Positions 26,673 through 35,018 of a DNA stretch of 64,000 bases are shown piece by piece. The notes under the pieces are model-generated. The model did no database searches. It was given only the letters and a program-made list of their open reading frames with translations, and was not told the DNA's origin. Source of the stretch: Lentilitoribacter sp039986595 (lineage in GTDB: Bacteria; Pseudomonadota; Alphaproteobacteria; Rhizobiales; Rhizobiaceae); contig JBDWQJ010000004.1 in the NCBI GenBank assembly GCA_039986595.1, positions 682,001 to 746,000 on the forward strand, in the 5' to 3' direction. Numbering within the stretch: position 1 is the first letter of the stretch; each line of letters begins with the position of its first letter. The position numbers and the translations under genes are program-made.

Positions 26673-27734
26673 ATGGCGCTCGAGCTAAAAAACATCACTA
26701 AAGTCGTTCAGGGCAAGACGCATATCAAGCCGATCAATCTCAATTTAGAATCCGGCCACTTTAATGTTTTGCTTGGCGAAACAGGAGCTGGCAAAACCTC
26801 GCTAATCAAGCTGATGGCAGGACTAGATTCAGTTGCCTCAGGTACGATCACTATGGACGGTGTCGACATTACAGAACAGTCAACACAAATGCGCCGTATC
26901 AGCCTTGTTCACCAATTTTTCGTCAACTACCCGCACATGACGGTGTTTGATAACATTGCTTCACCATTAAGGGTTGCCAAGATGGCGCCATCTGAAATCC
27001 AAGGGCGGGTTGAAGAGGCTGCAGACATTTTAAAGCTGCGCCCAATGCTTAATCGCAGACCGCATGAATTATCTGGTGGCCAGCAGCAAAGAACCGCGTT
27101 AGCGCGCGCAATTGCAAAAGACAGCCAAGCGGTGTTCCTCGATGAACCCTTGGCAAACCTTGATTATAAATTACGCGAAGAACTGCGCGAATTACTGCCG
27201 GAGCTTTTCGCGGGTCGCGGTGCTGTTGTTGTTTATGCAACATCAGAACCAGAGGAAGCTTTGTTGCTGGGTGGACAAACAGCATTGATGCAGGATGGTT
27301 ATGTGCGCCAATTTGGTAATACTGCCGATCTTTATCGAAATCCTGAAAGTTTAATCGCTGCACGCGTATTCTCAGATCCACCAATTAACAACGCCAATGT
27401 TGTTAAAAAAGGTGACGAAATCATAATGGGTGATGTGTCTTGGGGCGCAAGTGCTCAAGCCTTGAGTTTATCAGATGGTGAGTATCAGGTCGCCATTCGC
27501 CCACATCATATTTTGCCAATGAAGACAGATAAGGCCAACATCGCAATTACCGGCCAAGTTGGTGTCACGGAGCTAAGCGGTTCTGAAAGCAGTGCGCATT
27601 TCATCTTCGGTGATCATGCCTGGGTTTCGCTTTCTCATGGGGTGCATCCATATCAAGTTGGCGAAGACCATACATTTTATATGAACCCGTCGGAGTGCCT
27701 CTATTTTGCCCCTGACGGTAGCCGGGCTGCGTGA
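26673..27734 (+). CDS. glpS: Glycerol ABC transporter ATPase GlpS (degenerate H-loop)
   Basis: This 353-residue MalK-type ATPase has Walker A GETGAGKT (35-42), signature LSGGQ (133-137) and Walker B FLDEP (Asp157, Glu158). A C-terminal regulatory TOBE-like region is present. At the H-loop position the sequence is VYATSEPEEA, so the switch histidine is replaced by Ser191. It is paired with GlpT, which keeps the histidine but has a broken signature. It forms an operon with glpT, glpP, glpQ and glpU. Confidence 0.9.
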   Translation: MALELKNITKVVQGKTHIKPINLNLESGHFNVLLGETGAGKTSLIKLMAGLDSVASGTITMDGVDITEQSTQMRRISLVHQFFVNYPHMTVFDNIASPLRVAKMAPSEIQGRVEEAADILKLRPMLNRRPHELSGGQQQRTALARAIAKDSQAVFLDEPLANLDYKLREELRELLPELFAGRGAVVVYATSEPEEALLLGGQTALMQDGYVRQFGNTADLYRNPESLIAARVFSDPPINNANVVKKGDEIIMGDVSWGASAQALSLSDGEYQVAIRPHHILPMKTDKANIAITGQVGVTELSGSESSAHFIFGDHAWVSLSHGVHPYQVGEDHTFYMNPSECLYFAPDGSRAA

Positions 27735-27742
27735 GGTAAATC

Positions 27743-28825
27743 ATGGCTAAAATTACTTTATCAAAGCTCAGACATAGCTACATGCAAAATCCAAAGGGAC
27801 CTGACGATTTTGCGCTCAAAGAGATTGATCTTGAATGGCAGGATGGCGGTGCATATGCACTTTTAGGACCATCTGGTTGCGGTAAATCTACGCTTCTAAA
27901 TATCATTTCTGGTCTCGTTGAACCGACGGAAGGTAGGATCTTATTTGGTGAGGATGATGTGACATCATTACCTCCGGATCAGCGAAATATCGCACAGGTT
28001 TTCCAGTTCCCTGTGATCTATGACACCATGACGGTTTACGACAATTTGGCGTTCCCGCTTCGTAATCGCAAAGTTGATGAAGCCATAATTGATATGCGTG
28101 TTCGTGAAATTGCCGAAATGTTGGAAGTCACAGACATGCTTGACCGCAAGGCCGCTGGCCTAACGCCGGACAACAAACAAAAAATCTCTATGGGCCGCGG
28201 TTTGGTGCGTGATGATGTGAACGTTGTTATGTTTGATGAACCGTTGACAGTTATTGACCCTCACCTGAAATGGAAATTGCGCAGCAAGCTTAAAGAGCTT
28301 CATCAAAAAGTTCGCCACACGATGATCTATGTGACACACGATCAGACAGAAGCTCTTACTTTTGCCGATCAAGTTGTGGTGATGGATTTGGGTGAGGTTG
28401 TTCAAATTGGAACACCTGTTGAACTCTTTGAACGTCCTGCGCACACCTTTGTGGGGCACTTTATTGGATCACCTGGGATGAATGTTTTGCCATGCGAGAT
28501 GAAAGATGGAGCCGCATTTGTAGATGGGCAGAAAGTTGATCTTGAAGGTCCTTTAAAGGCCGGTATGTCGGGTAAATCTGAAATTGGTATCAGACCTGAA
28601 TTTGTCACCTTAGGTGATGAGGGGCTGGAAGCGACAGTGAAAAAAGTTTCCGATATTGGCCGACATAGTGTTGTTGAAGCCCTCATCGGTGATCACAGTG
28701 TCATGTCCATTGTTGAGGGTAATTTGCCGAACAAAGGTGATAATGTGAAACTTTCATTTCAACAAAACCAAACACGACTTTATCGAGATGGCTGGATTGC
28801 AACCGAAATGGGAGGGGCAAGCTGA
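27743..28825 (+). CDS. glpT: Glycerol ABC transporter ATPase GlpT (degenerate signature)
   Basis: This 360-residue MalK-type ATPase has Walker A GPSGCGKST (42-50), Walker B MFDEP (Asp165, Glu166) and the switch histidine in VTHDQ (His199). The signature motif is LTPDN (140-144) instead of LSGGQ. A C-terminal TOBE-like domain follows. Its start lies 8 nt after glpS, and its stop overlaps the glpP start. With GlpS it should form a heterodimer with one canonical and one degenerate ATP site. Confidence 0.9.
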   Translation: MAKITLSKLRHSYMQNPKGPDDFALKEIDLEWQDGGAYALLGPSGCGKSTLLNIISGLVEPTEGRILFGEDDVTSLPPDQRNIAQVFQFPVIYDTMTVYDNLAFPLRNRKVDEAIIDMRVREIAEMLEVTDMLDRKAAGLTPDNKQKISMGRGLVRDDVNVVMFDEPLTVIDPHLKWKLRSKLKELHQKVRHTMIYVTHDQTEALTFADQVVVMDLGEVVQIGTPVELFERPAHTFVGHFIGSPGMNVLPCEMKDGAAFVDGQKVDLEGPLKAGMSGKSEIGIRPEFVTLGDEGLEATVKKVSDIGRHSVVEALIGDHSVMSIVEGNLPNKGDNVKLSFQQNQTRLYRDGWIATEMGGAS

Positions 28826-29703
28826 TGAAAACCGAAAACCAAAAAGCTTGGTTCTTTGTACTGCCAGTTTTACTGCTGGTCGCATTTAACGCCATTATCC
28901 CGATGATGACGGTGGTTAATTACTCCGTTCAGGAAACTTTTGGTGACAATTTGTTTTTCTGGGAAGGTCTGACATGGTTTGAACAGCTTTTAAGATCTGA
29001 TCGATTTTATAATGCGCTGGGTCGGCAATTTTTATTCACCTTTTTGATCCTGATTATTGAAGTGCCGTTGGGCATCGCGATTGCTTTATCTATGCCGCGC
29101 AAAGGCTTTTGGGTTCCTGTCTGTCTTGTTCTTATGTCGCTTCCAATGCTTATTCCTTGGAATGTGGTGGGCGCAATGTGGAATATCTTTGCATTGCCTG
29201 ATATTGGCTTGCTTGGATATACGCTCAATCATGTGCTTGGCATCAACTATGATATGACCCAGGATCCGGTTGCTGCGTGGGTAACCATTATCACGATGGA
29301 CGTCTGGCATTGGACATCGCTTGTTGTGCTACTCTCATATGCTGGATTGGTATCCATCCCTGAGGCGTATTATCAAGCTGCGAAAATTGATGGCGCATCA
29401 AACTGGTCAGTGTTTAGATATATTCAGTTGCCGAAAATGAAGAACGTTTTAACGATCGCTATTCTGCTTCGCTTCATGGATAGTTTTAATATCTATACCG
29501 AACCCTTTGTGCTCACCGGTGGTGGTCCGGGTAACTCAACTACATTGTTATCGATTGATCTTGTCAAGATTGCTCTGGGGCAGTTTGATTTAGGTCCCGC
29601 CGCTGCGATGTCGCTAATCTATTTTGCTATTACACTACTGGTTTCATGGTTGTTTTATACTCTGATGAACCGGGAAGATTTAAACACTGAGGGAGATCGC
29701 TAA
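28825..29703 (+). CDS. glpP: Glycerol ABC transporter permease GlpP
   Basis: This 292-residue inner-membrane permease has six predicted helices and the MalF-type EAA loop (EAYYQAAKIDGASNWSVF) that contacts the ATPases. GGPGNSTTLLSID is typical of sugar/polyol permeases. It starts within the glpT stop codon region and ends sharing one base with glpQ. Confidence 0.92.
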   Translation: MKTENQKAWFFVLPVLLLVAFNAIIPMMTVVNYSVQETFGDNLFFWEGLTWFEQLLRSDRFYNALGRQFLFTFLILIIEVPLGIAIALSMPRKGFWVPVCLVLMSLPMLIPWNVVGAMWNIFALPDIGLLGYTLNHVLGINYDMTQDPVAAWVTIITMDVWHWTSLVVLLSYAGLVSIPEAYYQAAKIDGASNWSVFRYIQLPKMKNVLTIAILLRFMDSFNIYTEPFVLTGGGPGNSTTLLSIDLVKIALGQFDLGPAAAMSLIYFAITLLVSWLFYTLMNREDLNTEGDR

Positions 29704-30500
29704 TGCAAAAGAGATCTATTGTTCCCATCGTCTATATCCTCTTTCTAATGCTGCCAATCTACTGGCTTGTTGCGATGAGTTTTAAGACAACGAATGAAAT
29801 TCTTGCAGGATTTTCACTGTTCCCTCAAACATTCACGATTGAAGCTTATGTAACGATTTTCACCGATCCAACATGGTATTGGGGTTACATTAACTCAATT
29901 ATCTATGTGTCGCTCAATACGATCATTTCGGTCTGTGTCGCGCTGCCTGCAGCTTATGCCTTCTCGCGGTATCGCTTTCTTGGTGATAAGCAATTGTTCT
30001 TCTGGCTTTTAACAAACCGGATGGCACCTGCTGCGGTGTTTGCACTGCCGTTTTTCCAGCTTTATTCAGCGGTCGGATTGTTTGATACGCATTTGGCGGT
30101 CGCATTGGCGCATTGTCTATTTAACATCCCACTAGCTGTGTGGATCTTGGAAGGCTTTATGGGCGGTGTGCCAAAAGAGCTCGATGAAACAGCTTATGTT
30201 GACGGTTATTCTTTCCCGCATTTCTTTGTGAAGATTTTTCTTCCAACAATTAAAGCAGGTGTTGGGGTCACAGCATTCTTTTGCTTCATGTTCTCATGGG
30301 TTGAATTGTTGCTTGCAAAAACGCTTACAGCCGTTGCGGCTAAACCGATTGCTGCGACCATGACGAAAACTGCTTCAAGTGCGGGTTACGAGCTTGGCTT
30401 GCTAGCAGCAGCTGGAACACTGACCATTATTCCAGGTGCAATCGTGATTTACTTCGTTCGAAACTATATTGCTAAAGGCTTTGCCATGGGGAGAGTGTAA
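29703..30500 (+). CDS. glpQ: Glycerol ABC transporter permease GlpQ
   Basis: This 265-residue permease of the MalG type has six predicted helices and the EAA-like loop PKELDETAYVDGYSFPHFF. It overlaps the glpP stop by one base. With GlpP it forms the membrane pore of the importer. The symbol refers to the ABC subunit and not to glycerophosphodiesterase. Confidence 0.92.
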   Translation: MQKRSIVPIVYILFLMLPIYWLVAMSFKTTNEILAGFSLFPQTFTIEAYVTIFTDPTWYWGYINSIIYVSLNTIISVCVALPAAYAFSRYRFLGDKQLFFWLLTNRMAPAAVFALPFFQLYSAVGLFDTHLAVALAHCLFNIPLAVWILEGFMGGVPKELDETAYVDGYSFPHFFVKIFLPTIKAGVGVTAFFCFMFSWVELLLAKTLTAVAAKPIAATMTKTASSAGYELGLLAAAGTLTIIPGAIVIYFVRNYIAKGFAMGRV

Positions 30501-30502
30501 TT

Positions 30503-30778
30503 ATGAGTTGGATGGCTTGGACCTGGCCCACGGCATTGATTTTTGTTGGGATTTTTTCGGCAATAATTCTTTTAACGATCATTGAGATCAAGCGGCCTGG
30601 CGGTGATGAAAGAATGGGTGCCTTGCGCATCGTCACGACCCGCGGAGATCGCTTGTTCTTGAGTATTTTAGGAACTGTTTACATCTTCCTTGCTTGGCTT
30701 GGATTGGTTGGAATGCCGTTATGGATTCCGTTGATTTTAGGTGTTTGCTGGTTCGTATTTTGCTTTTCAAAAGTATGA
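30503..30778 (+). CDS. glpU: DUF2160 small membrane protein of the glycerol transporter
   Basis: This 91-residue protein has three hydrophobic segments and the DUF2160 pattern LTIIEIKRPGG and TTRGDRLFLSILG. It follows glpQ by 2 nt. In the rhizobial GlpSTPQUV cluster GlpU is this same family. Its role in transport is not known. No glpD, glpK or glpR lies nearby. Confidence 0.88.
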   Translation: MSWMAWTWPTALIFVGIFSAIILLTIIEIKRPGGDERMGALRIVTTRGDRLFLSILGTVYIFLAWLGLVGMPLWIPLILGVCWFVFCFSKV

Positions 30779-30797
30779 TGAAGGCTCATCTATTAAT

Positions 30798-30807
30798 TTA
30801 CTAGTAA
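30798..30807. promoter_or_regulatory. Possible BlaI-type operator
   Basis: The perfect 10-bp palindrome TTACTAGTAA lies 55 bp before the BlaI-family start codon. BlaI/MecI repressors bind short dyads with TAC/GTA half-sites, so autoregulation is possible. The evidence is thin. Confidence 0.35.
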
Positions 30808-30862
30808 GTGGCGACATATTGAGATAAAACAGAAATGTTAAACAATAAATTGGTGGCGCAAT

Positions 30863-31258
30863 ATGAGAAAACGTAAGACGCATGAGCTCCTGACCGAGGT
30901 TGAACTGGAATTCATGACGTTACTTTGGGAGCTGGGTGATGCCAGTGTACGGGATGTTCTTTCCAAGATGGATAAGGACCGGAACCTGGCCTACACATCA
31001 GCTGCAACCATTTTGAGGATTTTGGAGCAAAAAGGTTTTGTTTCAAGCAAAAAAGACGGTAAATCGTTGATTTATTCCGCTATTTTGCCAAAAAATGAGT
31101 ACCAATCACGACTTTTGAAAGATGTGTCAGCCAAACTATTCGATAATACACCCGCTGCGTTGGTCGCAACACTTGTAAATGATGACCATTTAACGCAAGA
31201 TGCTTTGGAGGAGTTGAGGGTGCTTCTAGGGAGGAAACTGGGGGATGATTCAGGTTGA
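30863..31258 (+). CDS. BlaI/MecI/CopY-family repressor
   Basis: This 131-residue winged-helix protein has TEVELEFMTLLWELGDASVRDV and AYTSAATILRILEQKGFV, the typical BlaI/MecI recognition region. The C-terminal part is a dimerisation helix pair. The downstream M56 protease gene overlaps it by 14 nt. In other systems the protease cleaves the repressor after a signal. No beta-lactamase or penicillin-binding protein gene is nearby, so the target genes are unknown. Confidence 0.9.
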   Translation: MRKRKTHELLTEVELEFMTLLWELGDASVRDVLSKMDKDRNLAYTSAATILRILEQKGFVSSKKDGKSLIYSAILPKNEYQSRLLKDVSAKLFDNTPAALVATLVNDDHLTQDALEELRVLLGRKLGDDSG

Positions 31259-32384
31259 AACACTCGTAACCAGCTATATCGACGTTAATCTACTTATGCT
31301 GGGATCTGCCCTAATTTGGTTTTTGGGTCGGAAAATTATGAAGAATACTGATACGGCTCGCGCTTTCGCCGTACAGCTTGGCTTGGTCAAAACACTCCTA
31401 TTAGCGACCTTTTTATTCCCGGTTATTCTCACACTTTATAGCCACTTTTTCGCGTCCGCACTGCCGGTGCCAGTGACGCTGTCAGAACTGGTTTTAGCCC
31501 AATATCTACAAGGCAATATTCAATTAAATCCCAGCTTTTTGGAAAGCATTTTGACATTTCGTCAGAATGTGATGACAGAATTATCTGATCCAAACCACAT
31601 TTTTGTAACTATGGTTTTATATGGCGGCATTATCACTGCGTTTTTGATGGTGGCGCGCGCTGTTTTCACCATGTTTACGCTATCTAGAATTTTAGATGAA
31701 GCGCATGATTGGCGCAGTTGTGGTCAATTGAAACTTGTTCTCGCTGATAAAATTCGCATCCCATTTTCAACGCGCACATTGCGCTATCATTATGTTGTTT
31801 TACCATCGAGCATGCTTGGTAACAGCATGGATCTTAAAGTTTCTATCGCGCATGAATTACAGCATCTGCGCCAGAAAGATGTTGACTGGGAGTTTGCTTT
31901 CGCATTGCTGACACCGCTATTTTTCTGGAACCCGGCGTTCCATTATTTTAAGCGGGAGATCGAAGAACTTCGCGAATTATCGTGTGATCAAAACGTTCTT
32001 AAGCGCGGTTTATTCTCTGCCAGAGATTATTGTGAATGTCTGCTGCGCGTATGTAATGGCCGATTTAAGCGAGCAAGCTTGTTTAAGGTTAGAGTTCCTG
32101 AGGTTGCGCTCATTCAAACGCAAGCAGGGTTCTTTTCCGCACGACCGAAAAAGTTATTAGAAAATCGTCTTTTATCAGCGGTTACCGGCTGGGATAATGG
32201 ATTTTCCAAGATCCGCTTGGCGCTGTTAGCTATTTTGATGGTGGCGTTTGCGGGTATATTTTCTTTCACTGTGCAAAAACCCGCTGACTGGAGCCATGAT
32301 CGTTTGATGCTATCAACGATTATAAACCTTGAACGGTTAGAAAAACGCAATCAAGGTAGTGCAAACCTTTATACAGCCTACTAG
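31245..32384 (+). CDS. M56-family (BlaR1-like) membrane metalloprotease without sensor domain
   Basis: This 379-residue protein has several N-terminal membrane segments and the zinc motif HELQH (203-207), with ELSCDQNVL further on as in BlaR1/MecR1. A final membrane helix (about residues 325-343) follows. Only about 35 residues come after that helix, so there is no penicillin-binding sensor domain. It should cleave the BlaI-like repressor encoded by the overlapping upstream gene in response to an unknown signal. Confidence 0.88.
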   Translation: MIQVETLVTSYIDVNLLMLGSALIWFLGRKIMKNTDTARAFAVQLGLVKTLLLATFLFPVILTLYSHFFASALPVPVTLSELVLAQYLQGNIQLNPSFLESILTFRQNVMTELSDPNHIFVTMVLYGGIITAFLMVARAVFTMFTLSRILDEAHDWRSCGQLKLVLADKIRIPFSTRTLRYHYVVLPSSMLGNSMDLKVSIAHELQHLRQKDVDWEFAFALLTPLFFWNPAFHYFKREIEELRELSCDQNVLKRGLFSARDYCECLLRVCNGRFKRASLFKVRVPEVALIQTQAGFFSARPKKLLENRLLSAVTGWDNGFSKIRLALLAILMVAFAGIFSFTVQKPADWSHDRLMLSTIINLERLEKRNQGSANLYTAY

Positions 32385-32424
32385 CAGAGCGGCTCCAATC
32401 CTGTTTGATTTTTAAAACTAAGCT

Positions 32425-33324
32425 TTAATCGAGCAATACGTTTGGCTCGGCGATACCTTTAACATTCGTAACAGAGGAAAATGTTTTGCCTGCATTTTCG
32501 TCCTTGGCCAAAGCGTCATTATCAAGTCCTTGCATGGCAGTGGTGACATAAAGAGTTGAAAAATCATCACCGCCAAAAGCTGGACACGTCGTATGCGGTG
32601 TTGGAAAGCTAATTTTACCCTTGCTCTTACCAGCAGGTGAAAAACCTTCGACTATGGCTTCACCCCAAAACGCGATCCATAAATTTCCCAATGCATCTGT
32701 TACTGCACCATCAGGTGTTTTATCCATTGGAGTGAAATCGATGAAGGTTTCTGCGTCATTGATTGGCCATCCGGTCTGAATGTCTAATCTTTGTTTAAAG
32801 ACAGTTTTATTCATTGAATCAGCAAAATATGCTGTATCTCCATTTGGGGAAAAGCATATTGCGTTAGGGATCGTGATGTTTTCATGCAAACAACGTAATT
32901 CACCTTTATAAAATCTGTATATCGCACCGGCATCTTGCTCAGCGCTCTTACCCATTGTGCTGATCCAAAACCCGTGTTGACGATCAGCGCGACCATCGTT
33001 GGAACGAGTGATATGATTGTCGGCGTCGACATTCATCAGAAATTGTTTTTCATCTGTGTCTAATGACAAGATCTTTAGATCGCTCTCACCGCTGATTAAT
33101 ACAGATGTTGCATCAATCCACGCAGCAGCAGAGATGTTATGATCAAACTTATAAAGTCTGTGCTGGTCCACATTTTGAGCATGTAATGTGTTGTTGGTTA
33201 TATCAAACCAAAGCAACTCAGATCGAAGAGGGTGCCATAATGGACCTTCGCCTAATTGGCATTTCTCATTTGAGAAGATGCTTGTTTTAGATGATTTGAG
33301 TGCGTGTGTGTGGTTAGTCGTCAT
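32425..33324 (-). CDS. SMP-30/gluconolactonase-family protein
   Basis: This 299-residue beta-propeller has the family features CQLGEGPLWHP (metal Glu near the N-terminus), NDGRADRQHGFWISTMG in the centre and DKTPDGAVTDALGNLWIAFW towards the end. The family hydrolyses sugar lactones such as gluconolactone or related aldonolactones. No sugar dehydrogenase or transporter gene lies beside it, so the substrate is open. It converges with the M56 gene. Confidence 0.88.
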   Translation of the reverse strand: MTTNHTHALKSSKTSIFSNEKCQLGEGPLWHPLRSELLWFDITNNTLHAQNVDQHRLYKFDHNISAAAWIDATSVLISGESDLKILSLDTDEKQFLMNVDADNHITRSNDGRADRQHGFWISTMGKSAEQDAGAIYRFYKGELRCLHENITIPNAICFSPNGDTAYFADSMNKTVFKQRLDIQTGWPINDAETFIDFTPMDKTPDGAVTDALGNLWIAFWGEAIVEGFSPAGKSKGKISFPTPHTTCPAFGGDDFSTLYVTTAMQGLDNDALAKDENAGKTFSSVTNVKGIAEPNVLLD

Positions 33325-33537
33325 GATATTTCACAAAGTGCTCATAAATGGGATGATTGAGCGGATCTGTAATGCAATATCTGTGGGGAGTAAATTATAA
33401 TTGTGAGATAATTTATGATAATGAAACGAGCAAACAATGCGTTTTGATATCGTATGACAATACGTGCGAATAATTGTTCAATCTGATTTGTTCATCGCAA
33501 TTTTGCTTGATTGCGACAAACATTTGATTAGATTTAA

Positions 33538-33831
33538 CTATACAGTGCCTTCGGATTGCGTTTCAGAGCCGCCGATATATTTTTCAGACTGTTCATAAAT
33601 AATTTCTGCCGCACTGCCAAAAACACGCTGTAGGATGTGAAATTCGCAGGTTGCTGAAATGCGTAAGCCTAATTCTCGAAGATGAACACGTTGATAATAA
33701 TACTGAGCCATCATCGCACGTTGAAATGGTTCAAGCCGCAAAGCAGCGTCATACATATCAACGTAGCTATCCTCTTGAGCCTCAGGATTTAAAAACTTCG
33801 AGATGTTATTCTGTTTGTTTGACGAAACCAT
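33538..33831 (-). CDS. Hypothetical protein (97 aa)
   Basis: No family is recognised. The product is soluble, with a helical YDAALRLEPFQRAMMAQYYY segment. I see no clear ribosome-binding site. The start is followed by a polar N-terminus (SSNKQNN). It lies between the SMP-30 and dmdA genes, about 200 bp from SMP-30, and may be independently expressed. Coding character looks reasonable but is not proven. Confidence 0.5.
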   Translation of the reverse strand: MVSSNKQNNISKFLNPEAQEDSYVDMYDAALRLEPFQRAMMAQYYYQRVHLRELGLRISATCEFHILQRVFGSAAEIIYEQSEKYIGGSETQSEGTV

Positions 33832-33907
33832 TTTTTAAACACCAATCGTATTAATCTATTGTTCACCATAAATTCTAAGAGTTTCGCGAACCTTAACAAA
33901 AAAACAA

Positions 33908-35014
33908 TTAATTCCAGAAATTAGTCTCAATTTTTGCTGTTCGCCGGCCTTCAACTGTATATATGTCAAATTCTGTCCCTGGATCCCAGTAATCTTTGTC
34001 CACCATTCCAATTGCAACATTTGTATTGAAATCTGGCGACCAAACGGCTGCAGTGATCTGACCAGCTTCGCGATTGCCTTTTATGATCGAATGGGGAGAT
34101 TGCAACGCTGTAATGGGATCACCAAGAATAGATATTGGCCGAATTTGTTTCGAGGGTCCATTTTTAGCTTCGTTAAGCAGCGCTGCTTTGCCGATATAAT
34201 TGACGTCCTGTGTGAAGCTGCAAAATTTACCCAGCCCGCATTCAAGAGGCGTATTGTCCATGTTCATATCGCCGCCATAGCTTAGCAAGCCGCCTTCAAT
34301 GCGTTCGATGAGATTTGGACAACCGGCACGGACATTGAGTTTTTCGCCGGCCTCAAACAAAGCATCCCAGATGTATACACCGTGTTCGCTTCCCTCCACA
34401 TAGATCTCAAATCCACCCTGTTTTGAGTATCCTGAGCGGGCGACAATGAAAGATGTATTGGCAAATTTTAGGCGTTTTTTGCGGAAAAAGCGAATATCTC
34501 TAACTTCGGACCCAAAGACGCGCTCCATGAGTTCATCTGCCTTTGGACCTTGGACAGCTAAAGGCGACACGTCAGGTTCAAATACATCAACATTAAGCTC
34601 CATACCAACAGCAAGGCCTTTGACCCACAGTAACAAGTCGCTATCAGCAATTGAAATCCACCAACGCGTGTCACTATGCTTTAGTGCGACCGGATCATTG
34701 AGCATTTTACCTTTGTCATCAACAATAGGGACATAATAACATTGGTCAGATTGCATCTTGGTCAAATCACGTGGCGTTAAAACCTGCATAAGTTTGGTCG
34801 CATCAGGGCCATTGAGTTCGACCTGCCGTTCAACTGCAACATCCCACACCTGCACATGTGATTTTAAATGATGGTAATCATACTCCATTGATTCAAAGGC
34901 TGTTGGCAGCAGCATGCGATTATAAACAGAATATCCTTTCACACCGGAAGCTTCTACACGTGGGGTGAATGGTGTGGCGCGAAGGCGTGATGATCGTGCG
35001 ATGATTTGGTTCAT
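33908..35014 (-). CDS. dmdA: Dimethylsulfoniopropionate (DMSP) demethylase
   Basis: This 368-residue GcvT-fold enzyme has the DmdA-type motifs FTPRVEASGVKGYSVYN, LLPTAFESMEYDYHHLK, QCYYVPIVDDKGKMLNDPV and GYSKQGGFEIYVEG. It lacks the GcvT-type region for the lipoyl-protein substrate. DmdA moves a methyl group from DMSP to tetrahydrofolate, leaving methylmercaptopropionate. I start it at the ATG at 35014, 4 nt after the dmdB stop. The next three upstream genes encode the rest of the demethylation route. An ordinary aminomethyltransferase is less likely given these motifs and neighbours. Confidence 0.88.
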   Translation of the reverse strand: MNQIIARSSRLRATPFTPRVEASGVKGYSVYNRMLLPTAFESMEYDYHHLKSHVQVWDVAVERQVELNGPDATKLMQVLTPRDLTKMQSDQCYYVPIVDDKGKMLNDPVALKHSDTRWWISIADSDLLLWVKGLAVGMELNVDVFEPDVSPLAVQGPKADELMERVFGSEVRDIRFFRKKRLKFANTSFIVARSGYSKQGGFEIYVEGSEHGVYIWDALFEAGEKLNVRAGCPNLIERIEGGLLSYGGDMNMDNTPLECGLGKFCSFTQDVNYIGKAALLNEAKNGPSKQIRPISILGDPITALQSPHSIIKGNREAGQITAAVWSPDFNTNVAIGMVDKDYWDPGTEFDIYTVEGRRTAKIETNFWN

Positions 35015-35018
35015 TGTT

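Noticed and set aside
31245..32384. Beta-lactam sensor BlaR1
   Set aside because: The HELQH protease part is present, but the protein ends about 35 residues after the last membrane helix, so the penicillin-binding sensor is missing.
33908..35014. Glycine-cleavage aminomethyltransferase GcvT
   Set aside because: The QCYYVPIVDDKGKMLNDPV and LLPTAFES motifs are DmdA-like, and the neighbours are a CoA ligase, crotonase and acyl-CoA dehydrogenase rather than GcvH or GcvP.
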